In this document: piece after piece, positions 8,171-14,537 of the stretch
Numbering within the stretch: position 1 is the first letter of the stretch
How the letters are laid out: each line of letters opens with the position of its first letter
Assembly (NCBI GenBank): GCA_041164825.1
Contig: JBEAOO010000298.1
Location: 1-16,828, forward strand
Direction: 5' to 3'
DNA: 16,828 nt
Source of the DNA: JBEAOO01 sp041164825
Lineage (GTDB): Bacteria > Pseudomonadota > Gammaproteobacteria > Burkholderiales > Burkholderiaceae_C
The notes under the pieces: generated by a model
The model's input: only the letters and a program-made list of their open reading frames with translations
What the model was told of the DNA's origin: nothing
Databases searched by the model: none
Position numbers and translations under genes: made by a program

Positions 8171-8455
8171 TTCGGGTTTGTCCGGTGACGCCTCATGCGA
8201 CGCCCGGGGAGGTCGTTTCAGCGGTGCTGTGACGCGGTTTTTGGGGGCTGTCATCAAATGGAGCAGTGCCGTTCCAGCTGTGCCGTGGCATCGGGAAAAA
8301 GGCGGGCCCTGCTCCGCATTTACCCGTGGGCGACGACGTCTCGGGTGCTGCTGCGGCGCGGGCCATAATCCAGCGCGCTGCGCCTCGGGCGCTGTGTGTG
8401 GCCCCTCAACGAACGACCCCATCGGCGCGGTTCTCGCCGCCCGCCCTCGACTGCC
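8171..8455. other. Upstream region shared by exaC and coaBC
   Basis: No gene is seen. If exaC uses sigma-54, its activator should bind here. GTGCCGT occurs twice, 14 bases apart (8266-8272 and 8280-8286), the second followed by GGCA to form TGCCGTGGCA, and CTGT-GAC/CTGT-CA motifs occur near 8228 and 8248. None can be assigned to a known regulator. The coaBC-side promoter candidate is listed separately. Confidence 0.4.
8341..8369 (+). promoter_or_regulatory. Candidate promoter of coaBC-dut
   Basis: CATAAT (8364-8369) is a good -10, but the hexamer 17 bases upstream (TCGGGT, 8341-8346) is a poor -35. The predicted start near 8376 leaves an 80-base leader. Confidence 0.4.
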
Positions 8456-9688
8456 ATGGCTTCCACCTCCTCCGATCGCAAAGACCTGTCCGGTCGCCAC
8501 ATCGTGCTCGGCCTCTCGGGCGGCATTGCGTGCTACAAGGCGGCCGAACTGGCCCGCGCGCTGGTCAAGGCGGGCGCCACCGTGCAGGTGGTGATGACCG
8601 AGGCCGCCGAGCACTTCATCACCGCCGTGACCATGCAGGCGCTCACGGGTCGCCGTGTCTACACCAGTCAGTGGGACGTGCGTGAGCCCAACAACATGGC
8701 GCACATCAACCTCACGCGCGAAGCCGACATGCTGCTGATCGCGCCGGCCAGCGCCGATGTGATGGCCAAGCTGCTGCACGGCCGCGCCGACGATTTGCTG
8801 AGCCTGATGGCGCTGGCCCGGCCCATGGCCACCTGCCCGCTGTTGCTGGCCCCCGCCATGAACCGCGAGATGTGGGAGCACCCCGCCACGCAGCGCAATG
8901 TGGCGCAGCTGCGCGGCGATGGCGCCACCGTGCTGGGCCCGGGTCACGGTGACCAAGCCTGCGGCGAGTTTGGCGACGGGCGCATGCTCGAATCGGACGA
9001 GTTGCTGGCCGAGGTGGTCGCGTTTTTCCAGCCCAAGCTGCTGCGCGGTCAGCGCGTGTTGGTCACGGCCGGCCCGACGTTTGAGGCCATCGATCCGGTG
9101 CGTGGCATCACCAACCACTCCAGCGGCAAGATGGGTTTTGCGATCGCGCGTGCGGCGGCCGAAGCCGGCGCCGAGGTCACGCTGGTGGCGGGCCCGGTGC
9201 ACCTGCCCACCCCGCGCGGCGTGCAGCGCATTGACGTGCAAAGCGCGCAGCAGATGTTTGATGCGGTGCTGCCGGTGGCGGCGCAGTTTGATGTGTTTGT
9301 GGCCACGGCCGCCGTGGCCGACTGGCGGCCGGCGCAACAGTCCGAACACAAAATCAAGAAGGACGGCAAGCGCGTGGCGCCGGTGTTTGAGCTGACCGAG
9401 AACCCCGACATCTTGGCCGCCGTCGCCCGATTGCCGAACCGCCCCTATTGCGTGGGCTTTGCGGCCGAGAGCGAGCAACTCGCCAAACATGCGCGCGACA
9501 AACTCGTGCGCAAGAACCTGCCGCTGATCGTCGGCAACTTGGGGCCGGCCACCTTTGGCCGCGACGACAATGCACTGTTGCTGGTGGACGCGGACGGCGA
9601 AACGCCGATCCCGCAAGCCGACAAACTGACGCTCGCCCGCGCGCTGGTGGCCCAAGTGGCCCAGCGCATGAAGGCATCTCTGACCTGA
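8456..9688 (+). CDS. coaBC: Bifunctional phosphopantothenoylcysteine decarboxylase / phosphopantothenate-cysteine ligase
   Basis: This 410-residue fusion enzyme performs two consecutive steps of coenzyme A synthesis. The C-terminal CoaB half joins cysteine to 4'-phosphopantothenate using CTP, and the N-terminal CoaC half, an FMN flavoprotein, decarboxylates the product. CoaC signs are GLSGGIACYKAAELAR (19-34), the active-site histidine of MAHINL (His83), PAMNREMW (133-140) and the ACGEFGDGR loop with Cys169. CoaB signs are VLVTAGPTFEAIDPVRGITN (201-220, with Asn220), SSGKMGFA, AAVADWRP and the lysine-rich KIKK (299-302). The ATG at 8456 gives the standard N-terminus. The dut gene begins 25 bases downstream, the usual proteobacterial coaBC-dut pair, so the two are probably one transcript. 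Confidence 0.96.
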   Translation: MASTSSDRKDLSGRHIVLGLSGGIACYKAAELARALVKAGATVQVVMTEAAEHFITAVTMQALTGRRVYTSQWDVREPNNMAHINLTREADMLLIAPASADVMAKLLHGRADDLLSLMALARPMATCPLLLAPAMNREMWEHPATQRNVAQLRGDGATVLGPGHGDQACGEFGDGRMLESDELLAEVVAFFQPKLLRGQRVLVTAGPTFEAIDPVRGITNHSSGKMGFAIARAAAEAGAEVTLVAGPVHLPTPRGVQRIDVQSAQQMFDAVLPVAAQFDVFVATAAVADWRPAQQSEHKIKKDGKRVAPVFELTENPDILAAVARLPNRPYCVGFAAESEQLAKHARDKLVRKNLPLIVGNLGPATFGRDDNALLLVDADGETPIPQADKLTLARALVAQVAQRMKASLT

Positions 9689-9713
9689 CCCTGCCCCGAA
9701 TCTCTCCGACGCC

Positions 9714-10166
9714 ATGATCTCTATCGATATGAAAGTGCTGGACCCGAGGCTCGACGCCTTGCTGCCGGCACACGCCACACCGGGCAGTGCGGGGGTGGAC
9801 CTGCGCGCCTGCCTGGACGACGCCCTGGTGCTGCAGCCTGGCCAAACGCAACTCATCCCCACCGGCCTGTCCATCCACATTGGCGACCCGGGCCTGGCGG
9901 CCATGATCTTGCCGCGCTCGGGCCTGGGCCACAAGCACGGCATCGTGCTGGGCAATTTGGTCGGTTTGATCGACTCCGACTACCAAGGCCCGCTGATGGT
10001 CAGCTGCTGGAACCGCGGCACCGTGGCGTTCACCATCGAGCCGCTGGAGCGCATTGCGCAACTCGTGATCGTGCCGGTGGTGCAGGCCACGTTCCGGCGC
10101 GTGGCGTCGTTCGACGACGCCTCGGCGCGGGGTGAGGGCGGTTTCGGCTCCACGGGCAAAGGCTGA
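9714..10166 (+). CDS. dut: Deoxyuridine 5'-triphosphate nucleotidohydrolase (dUTPase)
   Basis: The 150-residue enzyme hydrolyses dUTP to dUMP and pyrophosphate. This keeps uracil out of DNA and supplies the precursor for dTMP. All five trimeric-dUTPase motifs are present: PGSAGVDLRA (motif 1), PRSGLGHKHGI (2), GLIDSDYQG (3), ERIAQLVIVP (4) and the C-terminal Gly-rich RGEGGFGSTGK (5) that closes over the active site. The ATG at 9714 is followed by an alternative in-frame ATG at 9729 (MKVLDPRL); either would give a complete enzyme. It is the second gene after coaBC and is ended by the palindromic terminator at 10200-10230. Confidence 0.96.
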   Translation: MISIDMKVLDPRLDALLPAHATPGSAGVDLRACLDDALVLQPGQTQLIPTGLSIHIGDPGLAAMILPRSGLGHKHGIVLGNLVGLIDSDYQGPLMVSCWNRGTVAFTIEPLERIAQLVIVPVVQATFRRVASFDDASARGEGGFGSTGKG

Positions 10167-10199
10167 TCACGCCTGGCCTGCGCCGTCCGCCGCCACAAC

Positions 10200-10230
10200 G
10201 CAAAACGCCCTGCAGTGCAGGGCGTTTTGC
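10200..10230. terminator. Bidirectional terminator between dut and the FKBP gene
   Basis: GCAAAACGCCCTGCA (10200-10214) is perfectly complementary to TGCAGGGCGTTTTGC (10216-10230), with one base between, so the hairpin has a 15-bp potential with a practical 4-5 base loop. The stem ends in A and T runs on both strands. It lies 34 bases after dut and 22 bases beyond the end of the converging FKBP gene, which suits a shared terminator. Confidence 0.85.
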
Positions 10231-10251
10231 ATTCAGGGCAGCGTGTGTTGA

Positions 10252-10776
10252 TCAGTGGGTGTGCGGGCTGGGCGGCAGCGCATTGAGCACGGTGAGGGCG
10301 GCGGGCTGGTCGACCGAGCTGGCTTCGACTTCCGATTCGGTGGCCGCGCGCACGCTGCGCACCGTCAGGTCCAGCCGCAGCGCGATGCCGGCCAGCGGGT
10401 GGTTGCCGTCGAGCACCACGTGCTCGGGGTAAATCTCGGTGATGGTGTAGACCGCTTCCGGGTCCAGGCCTTCGGTGGCGCAGCCCTCGGGCGGGCCGTC
10501 AAACTGCATGCCCGGCTCGATGTGCTCGGGAAACAGCGAGCGCGCTTCGAAAAACACCAGCTCGGGCAGGTAGTCGCCAAACGCTTGCTCGGGTTCGAGC
10601 TGCAGCTGCGCTTGGAAGCCGGCTTCTTCGTCGAGGATGGCTTCTTCGACCGCGGCGAGCAGGTCGTCGCCGCCGACAAAAAATTCCACCGGATCGACCA
10701 GTTCGTCGATGACGTTGCCAAGCGTGTCTTGGAGTCGCCAGGTCAGGCTGACGACACAGGGAGAAGAGATGAGCAT
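10252..10776 (-). CDS. FKBP-type peptidyl-prolyl cis-trans isomerase (SlyD-like)
   Basis: This 174-residue protein is a SlyD-like FKBP isomerase, which catalyses proline isomerisation and helps folding in the cytoplasm. It starts MLISSPCVVSLTWRL, continues with the FKBP core (ELVDPVEFFVGGDDLL, EPEQAFGDYLPELV) and has the signature DGNHPLAG near residues 127-134, following the inserted chaperone flap. It lacks the long His/Cys-rich metal-binding tail of E. coli SlyD; the last residues are only PSPHTH. An in-frame ATG four codons upstream (10788) is an alternative start; neither ATG has a strong ribosome-binding site. It is divergent from the ribosomal oxygenase gene, with about 70 bases between the chosen start codons. 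Confidence 0.88.
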   Translation of the reverse strand: MLISSPCVVSLTWRLQDTLGNVIDELVDPVEFFVGGDDLLAAVEEAILDEEAGFQAQLQLEPEQAFGDYLPELVFFEARSLFPEHIEPGMQFDGPPEGCATEGLDPEAVYTITEIYPEHVVLDGNHPLAGIALRLDLTVRSVRAATESEVEASSVDQPAALTVLNALPPSPHTH

Positions 10777-10833
10777 GGTCAAGATCATCGCACAGGGCCG
10801 CTTGCTGACGCCCGGTGCGCGCCAGTCAACCGG

Positions 10834-10839
10834 CACAAT
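10834..10839 (+). promoter_or_regulatory. Possible -10 element very close to the roxA start
   Basis: CACAAT (10834-10839) is a fair -10 hexamer ending only 7 bases before the ATG at 10847, so transcription from it would start at or next to the start codon and give a leaderless mRNA. No good -35 is found 16-18 bases upstream, so support is weak. Confidence 0.25.
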
Positions 10840-10846
10840 CCGGGGC

Positions 10847-11980
10847 ATGGACATCAACCAACCCACCCCGCTGCTGGCCGGCCTCAGCCCGGCGCAATTC
10901 ATGCGCCGCCACTGGCAGAAGAAGCCGCTGCTCATCCGCCAGGCCGTGCCCGGCATCACCCCGCCGCTGAGCCGGCCGCAGATGTTTGCGCTGGCCGGCC
11001 AGGACGGCGTGGAGTCGCGCCTGATCACGCAATCGACCGATGGCAGCTGGGCGTTGCGCCACGGTCCGTTCACTCGTGGGCAGTTGCCCAAGGTGTCGAC
11101 CCCGGCCTGGACGATGCTGGTTCAAGGGCTGGACTTGCACCTGCCCGAAGCCCATGAGCTGCTCAAGCGCTTTCGCTTCGTGCCCGACGCGCGGCTGGAC
11201 GACTTGATGATCTCCTGGGCCAGCGATGGCGGCGGCGTCGGCCCGCACTTCGACAGCTACGACGTGTTTCTGCTGCAGGTCAGTGGCCGCCGCCGCTGGC
11301 GCATTGGCCGCCTCGATCAGCCCGAGCTGCAGCCCGATGTGCCCTTGAAGATCCTCAGCAACTTCGTGGCCGAAGAAGAATGGCTGCTGGAGCCGGGTGA
11401 CATGTTGTACTTGCCGCCGCGCTGGGCGCACGACGGTGTGGCCGAGGGCGAGTGCATGACCTGCTCAATCGGGTTTCGCTCGGCCGGGCGCGACGAGGTG
11501 GGTGTGGAAACCATTCAACGCCTGCTCGATGCGCAAGAAGCACCCGATGTGGACGTGCTCTACCGCGACCCGAAGCAAGAGGCCACGACGGAACCCGGCC
11601 GCATTCCCGCCGCGCTGCAAGACTTTGCGGCCGACGCGGTCGCCCGCCTGATGAAAGATCCCGAGGCGCTGAACATCGCCCTCGGCGAATGGTTGAGCGA
11701 GCCCAAACGCGGCGTGTGGTTTGAGCCGGGTGAGGACCTGGACGTCAGCGCCGGCGTGACCCTCGACCGCCGCACCCGCATGATGTATGACGCCACGCAG
11801 GTCTACATCAACGGCGACTCCTACCGCAGCAGCGGCCGCGACGCGCGGCTGATGCAGCAGCTCGCCGACACCCGAGCGCTCAGCGGCGCGCAGGTGGCGC
11901 AACTCAGCGCCGGCGCGCTGGGCTTGCTGCAAGAGTGGTGCGAGGTGGGCTGGGTGGTGGCTGTGGCGGCCCGCGGCTGA
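10847..11980 (+). CDS. roxA: JmjC/cupin 2-oxoglutarate oxygenase, ribosomal protein uL16 arginine hydroxylase (RoxA/YcfD)
   Basis: This 377-residue protein matches the YcfD/RoxA family. These Fe(II)- and 2-oxoglutarate-dependent oxygenases hydroxylate an arginine of ribosomal protein L16 and couple oxygen to ribosome function. The iron ligands are visible as HxD in GPHFDSYDVFLLQ (His134, Asp136) and the distal histidine in RWAHDG (His195). The N-terminal LSPAQFMRRHWQKKPLLIR is typical of the family, and the C-terminal winged-helix-like part runs from about 250 on. I chose the ATG at 10847 because family members begin at MDINQP. An in-frame ATG at 10769 with a better ribosome-binding site (GGGAGA) would add 26 residues overlapping the divergent FKBP gene. 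The function is by family resemblance. Confidence 0.88.
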   Translation: MDINQPTPLLAGLSPAQFMRRHWQKKPLLIRQAVPGITPPLSRPQMFALAGQDGVESRLITQSTDGSWALRHGPFTRGQLPKVSTPAWTMLVQGLDLHLPEAHELLKRFRFVPDARLDDLMISWASDGGGVGPHFDSYDVFLLQVSGRRRWRIGRLDQPELQPDVPLKILSNFVAEEEWLLEPGDMLYLPPRWAHDGVAEGECMTCSIGFRSAGRDEVGVETIQRLLDAQEAPDVDVLYRDPKQEATTEPGRIPAALQDFAADAVARLMKDPEALNIALGEWLSEPKRGVWFEPGEDLDVSAGVTLDRRTRMMYDATQVYINGDSYRSSGRDARLMQQLADTRALSGAQVAQLSAGALGLLQEWCEVGWVVAVAARG

Positions 11981-12055
11981 GCGCGCTGCGCCGAGCTCGC
12001 CCTACCCGTGCCTCGAACCTGCGCTTCGAACGCGAGCGCGAATCCGTTACCCGGC

Positions 12056-12064
12056 AAGGAGACC
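12056..12064 (+). promoter_or_regulatory. Ribosome-binding site of the 162-residue protein
   Basis: AAGGAGACC lies just before the ATG at 12070 and is one of the strongest Shine-Dalgarno sequences in the window. It decides the start at 12070 over longer in-frame options beginning at 11935 inside roxA. Confidence 0.7.
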
Positions 12065-12069
12065 CCGCC

Positions 12070-12558
12070 ATGGACGGCATCGAGCCCCGTTTGATCGACT
12101 CGCGCAGTGGCTTCCAGCAGGCGCTGCGCGAGGTGTTTGCCGCCTTGCCGGCATCCAGCTGCCGCGAGTTGCTGTTGTGCGATGAAGACTTTGCCGATTG
12201 GCCGCTGGGCGAGGTCGCAGTGGTCGATGCGCTCAGCCGCTGGATCAACAGCCGCCGCAAGCTGGTGGTGATTGCGCGGCAGTTTGATGAGCTGCAGCGC
12301 CGCCACCCGCGCTGGGTCACGTTTCGGCGCCACTGGGCGCATGCGGTGGAGTGCCTGGGTGCCGAGGCGGTCGATGTGCGACCTTTGCCGGTGGCGCTGC
12401 TGGCCGCGGGTGGCTGCGTGTTGCGGCTGGCAGATTCGGGGCACCACCGGGGGCGCTTGTCGATCGAAGAAGCAGATATCCGAGTGACACGCGAGGGTAT
12501 TGACGCAATTTTGCAACAAACGACGCCCGCATTTCCGGCGACCACTTTGGGTATATAG
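12070..12558 (+). CDS. Conserved-looking hypothetical protein
   Basis: I do not firmly recognise this 162-residue soluble protein. It has no signal peptide or membrane segment. It starts MDGIEPRLIDSRSGFQQALR, continues with a strand-helix pattern (RELLLCDEDF, ADWPLGEVAVVDALSRWI, RKLVVIARQFDEL), a basic segment RRHPRWVTFRRHW (78-89), and ends in a loosely ordered tail. The alternation of hydrophobic strands and helices resembles one half of a phospholipase-D-like fold (DUF7931-like). That comparison is from memory and weak, and no catalytic HKD motif is present. It follows roxA by 89 bases on the same strand without a clear terminator between them, so cotranscription is possible. The strong ribosome-binding site and normal codon use argue that it is a real gene. 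Confidence 0.8.
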   Translation: MDGIEPRLIDSRSGFQQALREVFAALPASSCRELLLCDEDFADWPLGEVAVVDALSRWINSRRKLVVIARQFDELQRRHPRWVTFRRHWAHAVECLGAEAVDVRPLPVALLAAGGCVLRLADSGHHRGRLSIEEADIRVTREGIDAILQQTTPAFPATTLGI

Positions 12559-12577
12559 GTAGGTTCCCTAATCGGGT

Positions 12578-12583
12578 TATACT
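12578..12583 (+). promoter_or_regulatory. Candidate -10 element for the small lipoprotein
   Basis: TATACT is a 5-of-6 match to the -10 consensus, with transcription expected near 12590. The position 17 bases upstream (ATAGGT) is not a recognisable -35, so the promoter may use another sigma factor or an activator, or be misplaced. Confidence 0.45.
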
Positions 12584-12589
12584 TTGAGG

Positions 12590-12720
12590 CTGAGCATATG
12601 GACTGGAAATGCTCGAGCTTTCCAACACGTCCGATGCTTGAAAACTTGGGGCCTCTTCAGATCAAGAGAGTCCCCTCGATTACCGGTAATTGATCGACTC
12701 TTAGAACTGAGGAAACCAAC
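12590..12720 (+). promoter_or_regulatory. Structured leader of the small lipoprotein
   Basis: Several stems fit within about 130 bases. TGGAAA/TTTCCA (12604-12609 with 12619-12624) encloses GCTCGAGC, with flanking GGAC/GTCC. CTCTT/AAGAG (12653-12657 with 12664-12668) is closed by GGGG/CCCC (12648-12651 with 12672-12675). GAGTC/GACTC (12668-12672 with 12696-12700) surrounds the perfect 12-base palindrome ATTACCGGTAAT (12679-12690). The last stem shares bases with the second, so they are mutually exclusive. The ribosome-binding site AGGA (12710-12713) lies after them. A regulatory leader or a processed small RNA are both possible. Confidence 0.5.
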
Positions 12721-12978
12721 ATGAACAAGTCGCTGCTGCTCGCATCCCTGATCGCTGCCTTCGCCCTGACCGCTTGCGGCAAGAAGGAAGAAATCGCTGC
12801 TCCCGTCGCTGAAGCCGCTTCGGCCATCGCCGCTCCTGCTGCTGACGCCGCTTCGGCTGTGGCCGATGCCGCTTCCGGCGCTGCCGCTGACGCCGCTTCG
12901 GCTGTCGCCGGCGCTGCCACCGACGCCGCTTCGGCCGTCGCTGGCGCTGTTGCTGAAGCTGCTTCGGCCGCCAAGTAA
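12721..12978 (+). CDS. Small alanine-rich lipoprotein with helical repeats
   Basis: This 85-residue protein has a lipoprotein signal peptide (MNKSLLLASLIAAFALTAC) with lipobox LTAC, so the lipid-modified residue is Cys19. The mature part is only 67 residues: a charged GKKEE start followed by almost pure Ala/Ser/Val/Asp/Gly. The unit (D/E)AAS recurs at residues 31, 42, 49, 57, 68 and 79, that is with spacings 11, 7, 8, 11 and 11. This suggests one continuous amphipathic or coiled-coil helix, comparable in design to other tiny helical envelope lipoproteins such as Lpp, without sequence identity to it. The start has AGGA 7 bases upstream. Two UUCG-type hairpins follow. It is probably abundant and envelope-located; its role is unknown to me. 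Confidence 0.88.
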   Translation: MNKSLLLASLIAAFALTACGKKEEIAAPVAEAASAIAAPAADAASAVADAASGAAADAASAVAGAATDAASAVAGAVAEAASAAK

Positions 12979-12984
12979 TCAGCC

Positions 12985-12998
12985 TTCACTTCGGTGAA
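12985..12998 (+). terminator. TTCG-loop hairpin after the lipoprotein
   Basis: TTCAC, TTCG loop, GTGAA (12985-12989 with 12994-12998) begins 7 bases after the stop codon and directly precedes the main terminator. It has no T-tract and probably stabilises the 3' end of the mRNA. Confidence 0.5.
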
Positions 12999-13002
12999 TG
13001 CC

Positions 13003-13031
13003 AAAGCCGCCTTCGGGCGGCTTTTCTTTTT
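13003..13031 (+). terminator. Rho-independent terminator of the small lipoprotein
   Basis: AAAGCCGCC (13003-13011), loop TTCG and GGCGGCTTT (13016-13024) are followed by a T-rich tract interrupted by a single C. This is a strong intrinsic terminator. Confidence 0.9.
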
Positions 13032-13158
13032 CCAGAACCGCTTGTCCCCGAATCGCCTTTCCGAGTCGCGTTGTCGCGTCGCCTGACCGCGCCGGATGGT
13101 GTTACCCGGCGCGACGTGCTGCATCGGTCGCTTGGGTGGCTCGGTGCGCCGAGGCATG

Positions 13159-13194
13159 AAAAAACCCGGTGACGGCAATGTGCCGTGACCGGGT
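13159..13194 (-). terminator. Rho-independent terminator of the dapA-bamC unit
   Basis: On the minus strand CCCGGT ... ACCGGG (13193-13188 with 13170-13165), with an inner CGGC/GCCG stem, is followed by six T residues (plus-strand A-run 13159-13164). It begins about 36 bases after the bamC stop codon. Confidence 0.85.
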
Positions 13195-13229
13195 GGGTGC
13201 TGGGTGGGCGCTCAGTGCGCTGCGTCAGC

Positions 13230-14438
13230 TCACTTCAACTGGTCCACCAACTGGCGGGCCAACTTTTGGGCCGGCTCGCTGTTGTCAGGCTGGCCATCGC
13301 GGTTGAAGATGGTGATGGTGCTGCGTTGGGCGTCAGCCTTGACCTGCACGCGCATGCGGCCTTGTTGCGGCACGCTCGGATCGGTCGAGTTGAACACCAG
13401 GTACTTGGCCAAGAAGCCCGGCATGTCTTTGCGGGTCGGGTCGATGACGCGCACCATGTAGACGCCTTGGATGCGGTCCTTGTCTTCGATGGCCGCATCC
13501 ACGCGCTCCAGGGCTTGGCCCAGGCGGCGCCAGGCGTTGTCAAGCTTGTCGTCGAGTTGCACGGTGGCTTGGGTGTTGCTCTCCAGCAAGCGGGCGCGGG
13601 CCGGGCCGTTGGGCGCTGCGGCTGCGGTGGTTTTGCTCTTGCTGCCCGTGGCCGCGAAGGCGGCAGCCTTGTTGGCGGCCGCAGCAGATGCGGCGGCGGC
13701 AGCCGGATCGAGGCTGGCTTGCACGTCGGCCGGGGCCAGTTTGATCAACAAGCGCTGCAGCACTTCGGCCTCCAGCTGCGGGTCGTTGGCGCGGGCTTGC
13801 CAGGTGGTGTTGTCTTTGGCGGCCGAGTTGTAGACTTCTTCCATGCCCTTGTGGGTCAGGTAGACCTCGCTGCCACCGGCCGCGGTGCGCTCGACGCGCA
13901 TGCGGTATTTGTCGCGCTCGCCGGTCGAGTAGAACGAGTCAAAAAACTTGCCCAGGAAGCGGCGCACGCCGTCTTGTGGCAGCTTGGCGCGGTTCTCGGC
14001 CCAGTCGGTTTCCAAGATGCCGACCACCGGTTGGTCGAGCACCAGCGTGAAGCCGCCTTCCTTCCAGAAGGTTTCCAGTTGCGGCCAGAGTTGGTCGGGC
14101 GGCAAGGTGCTGGCCAGCCAGCGCTCGTTGCCCAGGCGCTCCAGGGTGGCCGTGCCCAGCGCGCGCGGCGCCACCACCGGCTTGAGCGGTGCGGCCGCGG
14201 TGGCCGAGCCGTAGCTGGTGGCGCTCACCGACGTGCCGTTTTGCTGGAAGCGGGCGCTGCTGGCGAGTTGGGTCAGGTCGGGTGGCACTTCCAGCCCGCG
14301 GGATGCGGCCGCCGCGCCGCGGTAGTCCACCTTGTCGTCATTGAACAAGCTGCCCACGGCGGAACAACCGGCCAGACCGGTGACGAGCAACAAGCAAGCA
14401 ACGCTGAGGCGCGTGGGGCGGTGGTGGGGTGCGTTCAC
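13230..14438 (-). CDS. bamC: Outer-membrane protein assembly factor BamC (NlpB) lipoprotein
   Basis: This 402-residue lipoprotein is a subunit of the BAM complex that folds beta-barrel proteins into the outer membrane. I chose the GTG at 14438: it gives a compact lipoprotein signal ending in LAGC (Cys25), and there is no ATG in the N-terminal part of the frame. After the signal come VDYRGAAAASRGLEVPPDL, matching the conserved BamC loop that binds BamD, and two helix-grip domains, about 95-240 and 300-400. An Ala-rich linker (about 250-285, with long runs of Ala, Ser and Lys) joins them. The gene follows dapA by 99 bases on the same strand, the same order as dapA-bamC in enterobacteria, which strengthens the call despite low family conservation. 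A TTG at 14510 is a less likely start. Confidence 0.87.
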   Translation of the reverse strand: MNAPHHRPTRLSVACLLLVTGLAGCSAVGSLFNDDKVDYRGAAAASRGLEVPPDLTQLASSARFQQNGTSVSATSYGSATAAAPLKPVVAPRALGTATLERLGNERWLASTLPPDQLWPQLETFWKEGGFTLVLDQPVVGILETDWAENRAKLPQDGVRRFLGKFFDSFYSTGERDKYRMRVERTAAGGSEVYLTHKGMEEVYNSAAKDNTTWQARANDPQLEAEVLQRLLIKLAPADVQASLDPAAAAASAAAANKAAAFAATGSKSKTTAAAAPNGPARARLLESNTQATVQLDDKLDNAWRRLGQALERVDAAIEDKDRIQGVYMVRVIDPTRKDMPGFLAKYLVFNSTDPSVPQQGRMRVQVKADAQRSTITIFNRDGQPDNSEPAQKLARQLVDQLK

Positions 14439-14537
14439 TGAGGGGGCTTTCTGAAGGGCGAGGGCGCGGTCCCGCGGGGGGCGGGTGCGCGCTCGCTTCA
14501 AGGGCAACAAGGAGAATGGCGTGCGGGGGGATGAGGC

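Noticed and set aside
13185..14441. A 418-codon plus-strand open frame opposite bamC
   Set aside because: Shadow frame with no recognisable domain; bamC is supported by its lipobox, BamD-binding loop and position after dapA.
14439..14510. Earlier TTG start for bamC
   Set aside because: It would place about 24 charged residues before the lipoprotein signal peptide, which would be unusual; the GTG at 14438 gives a normal 24-residue signal.
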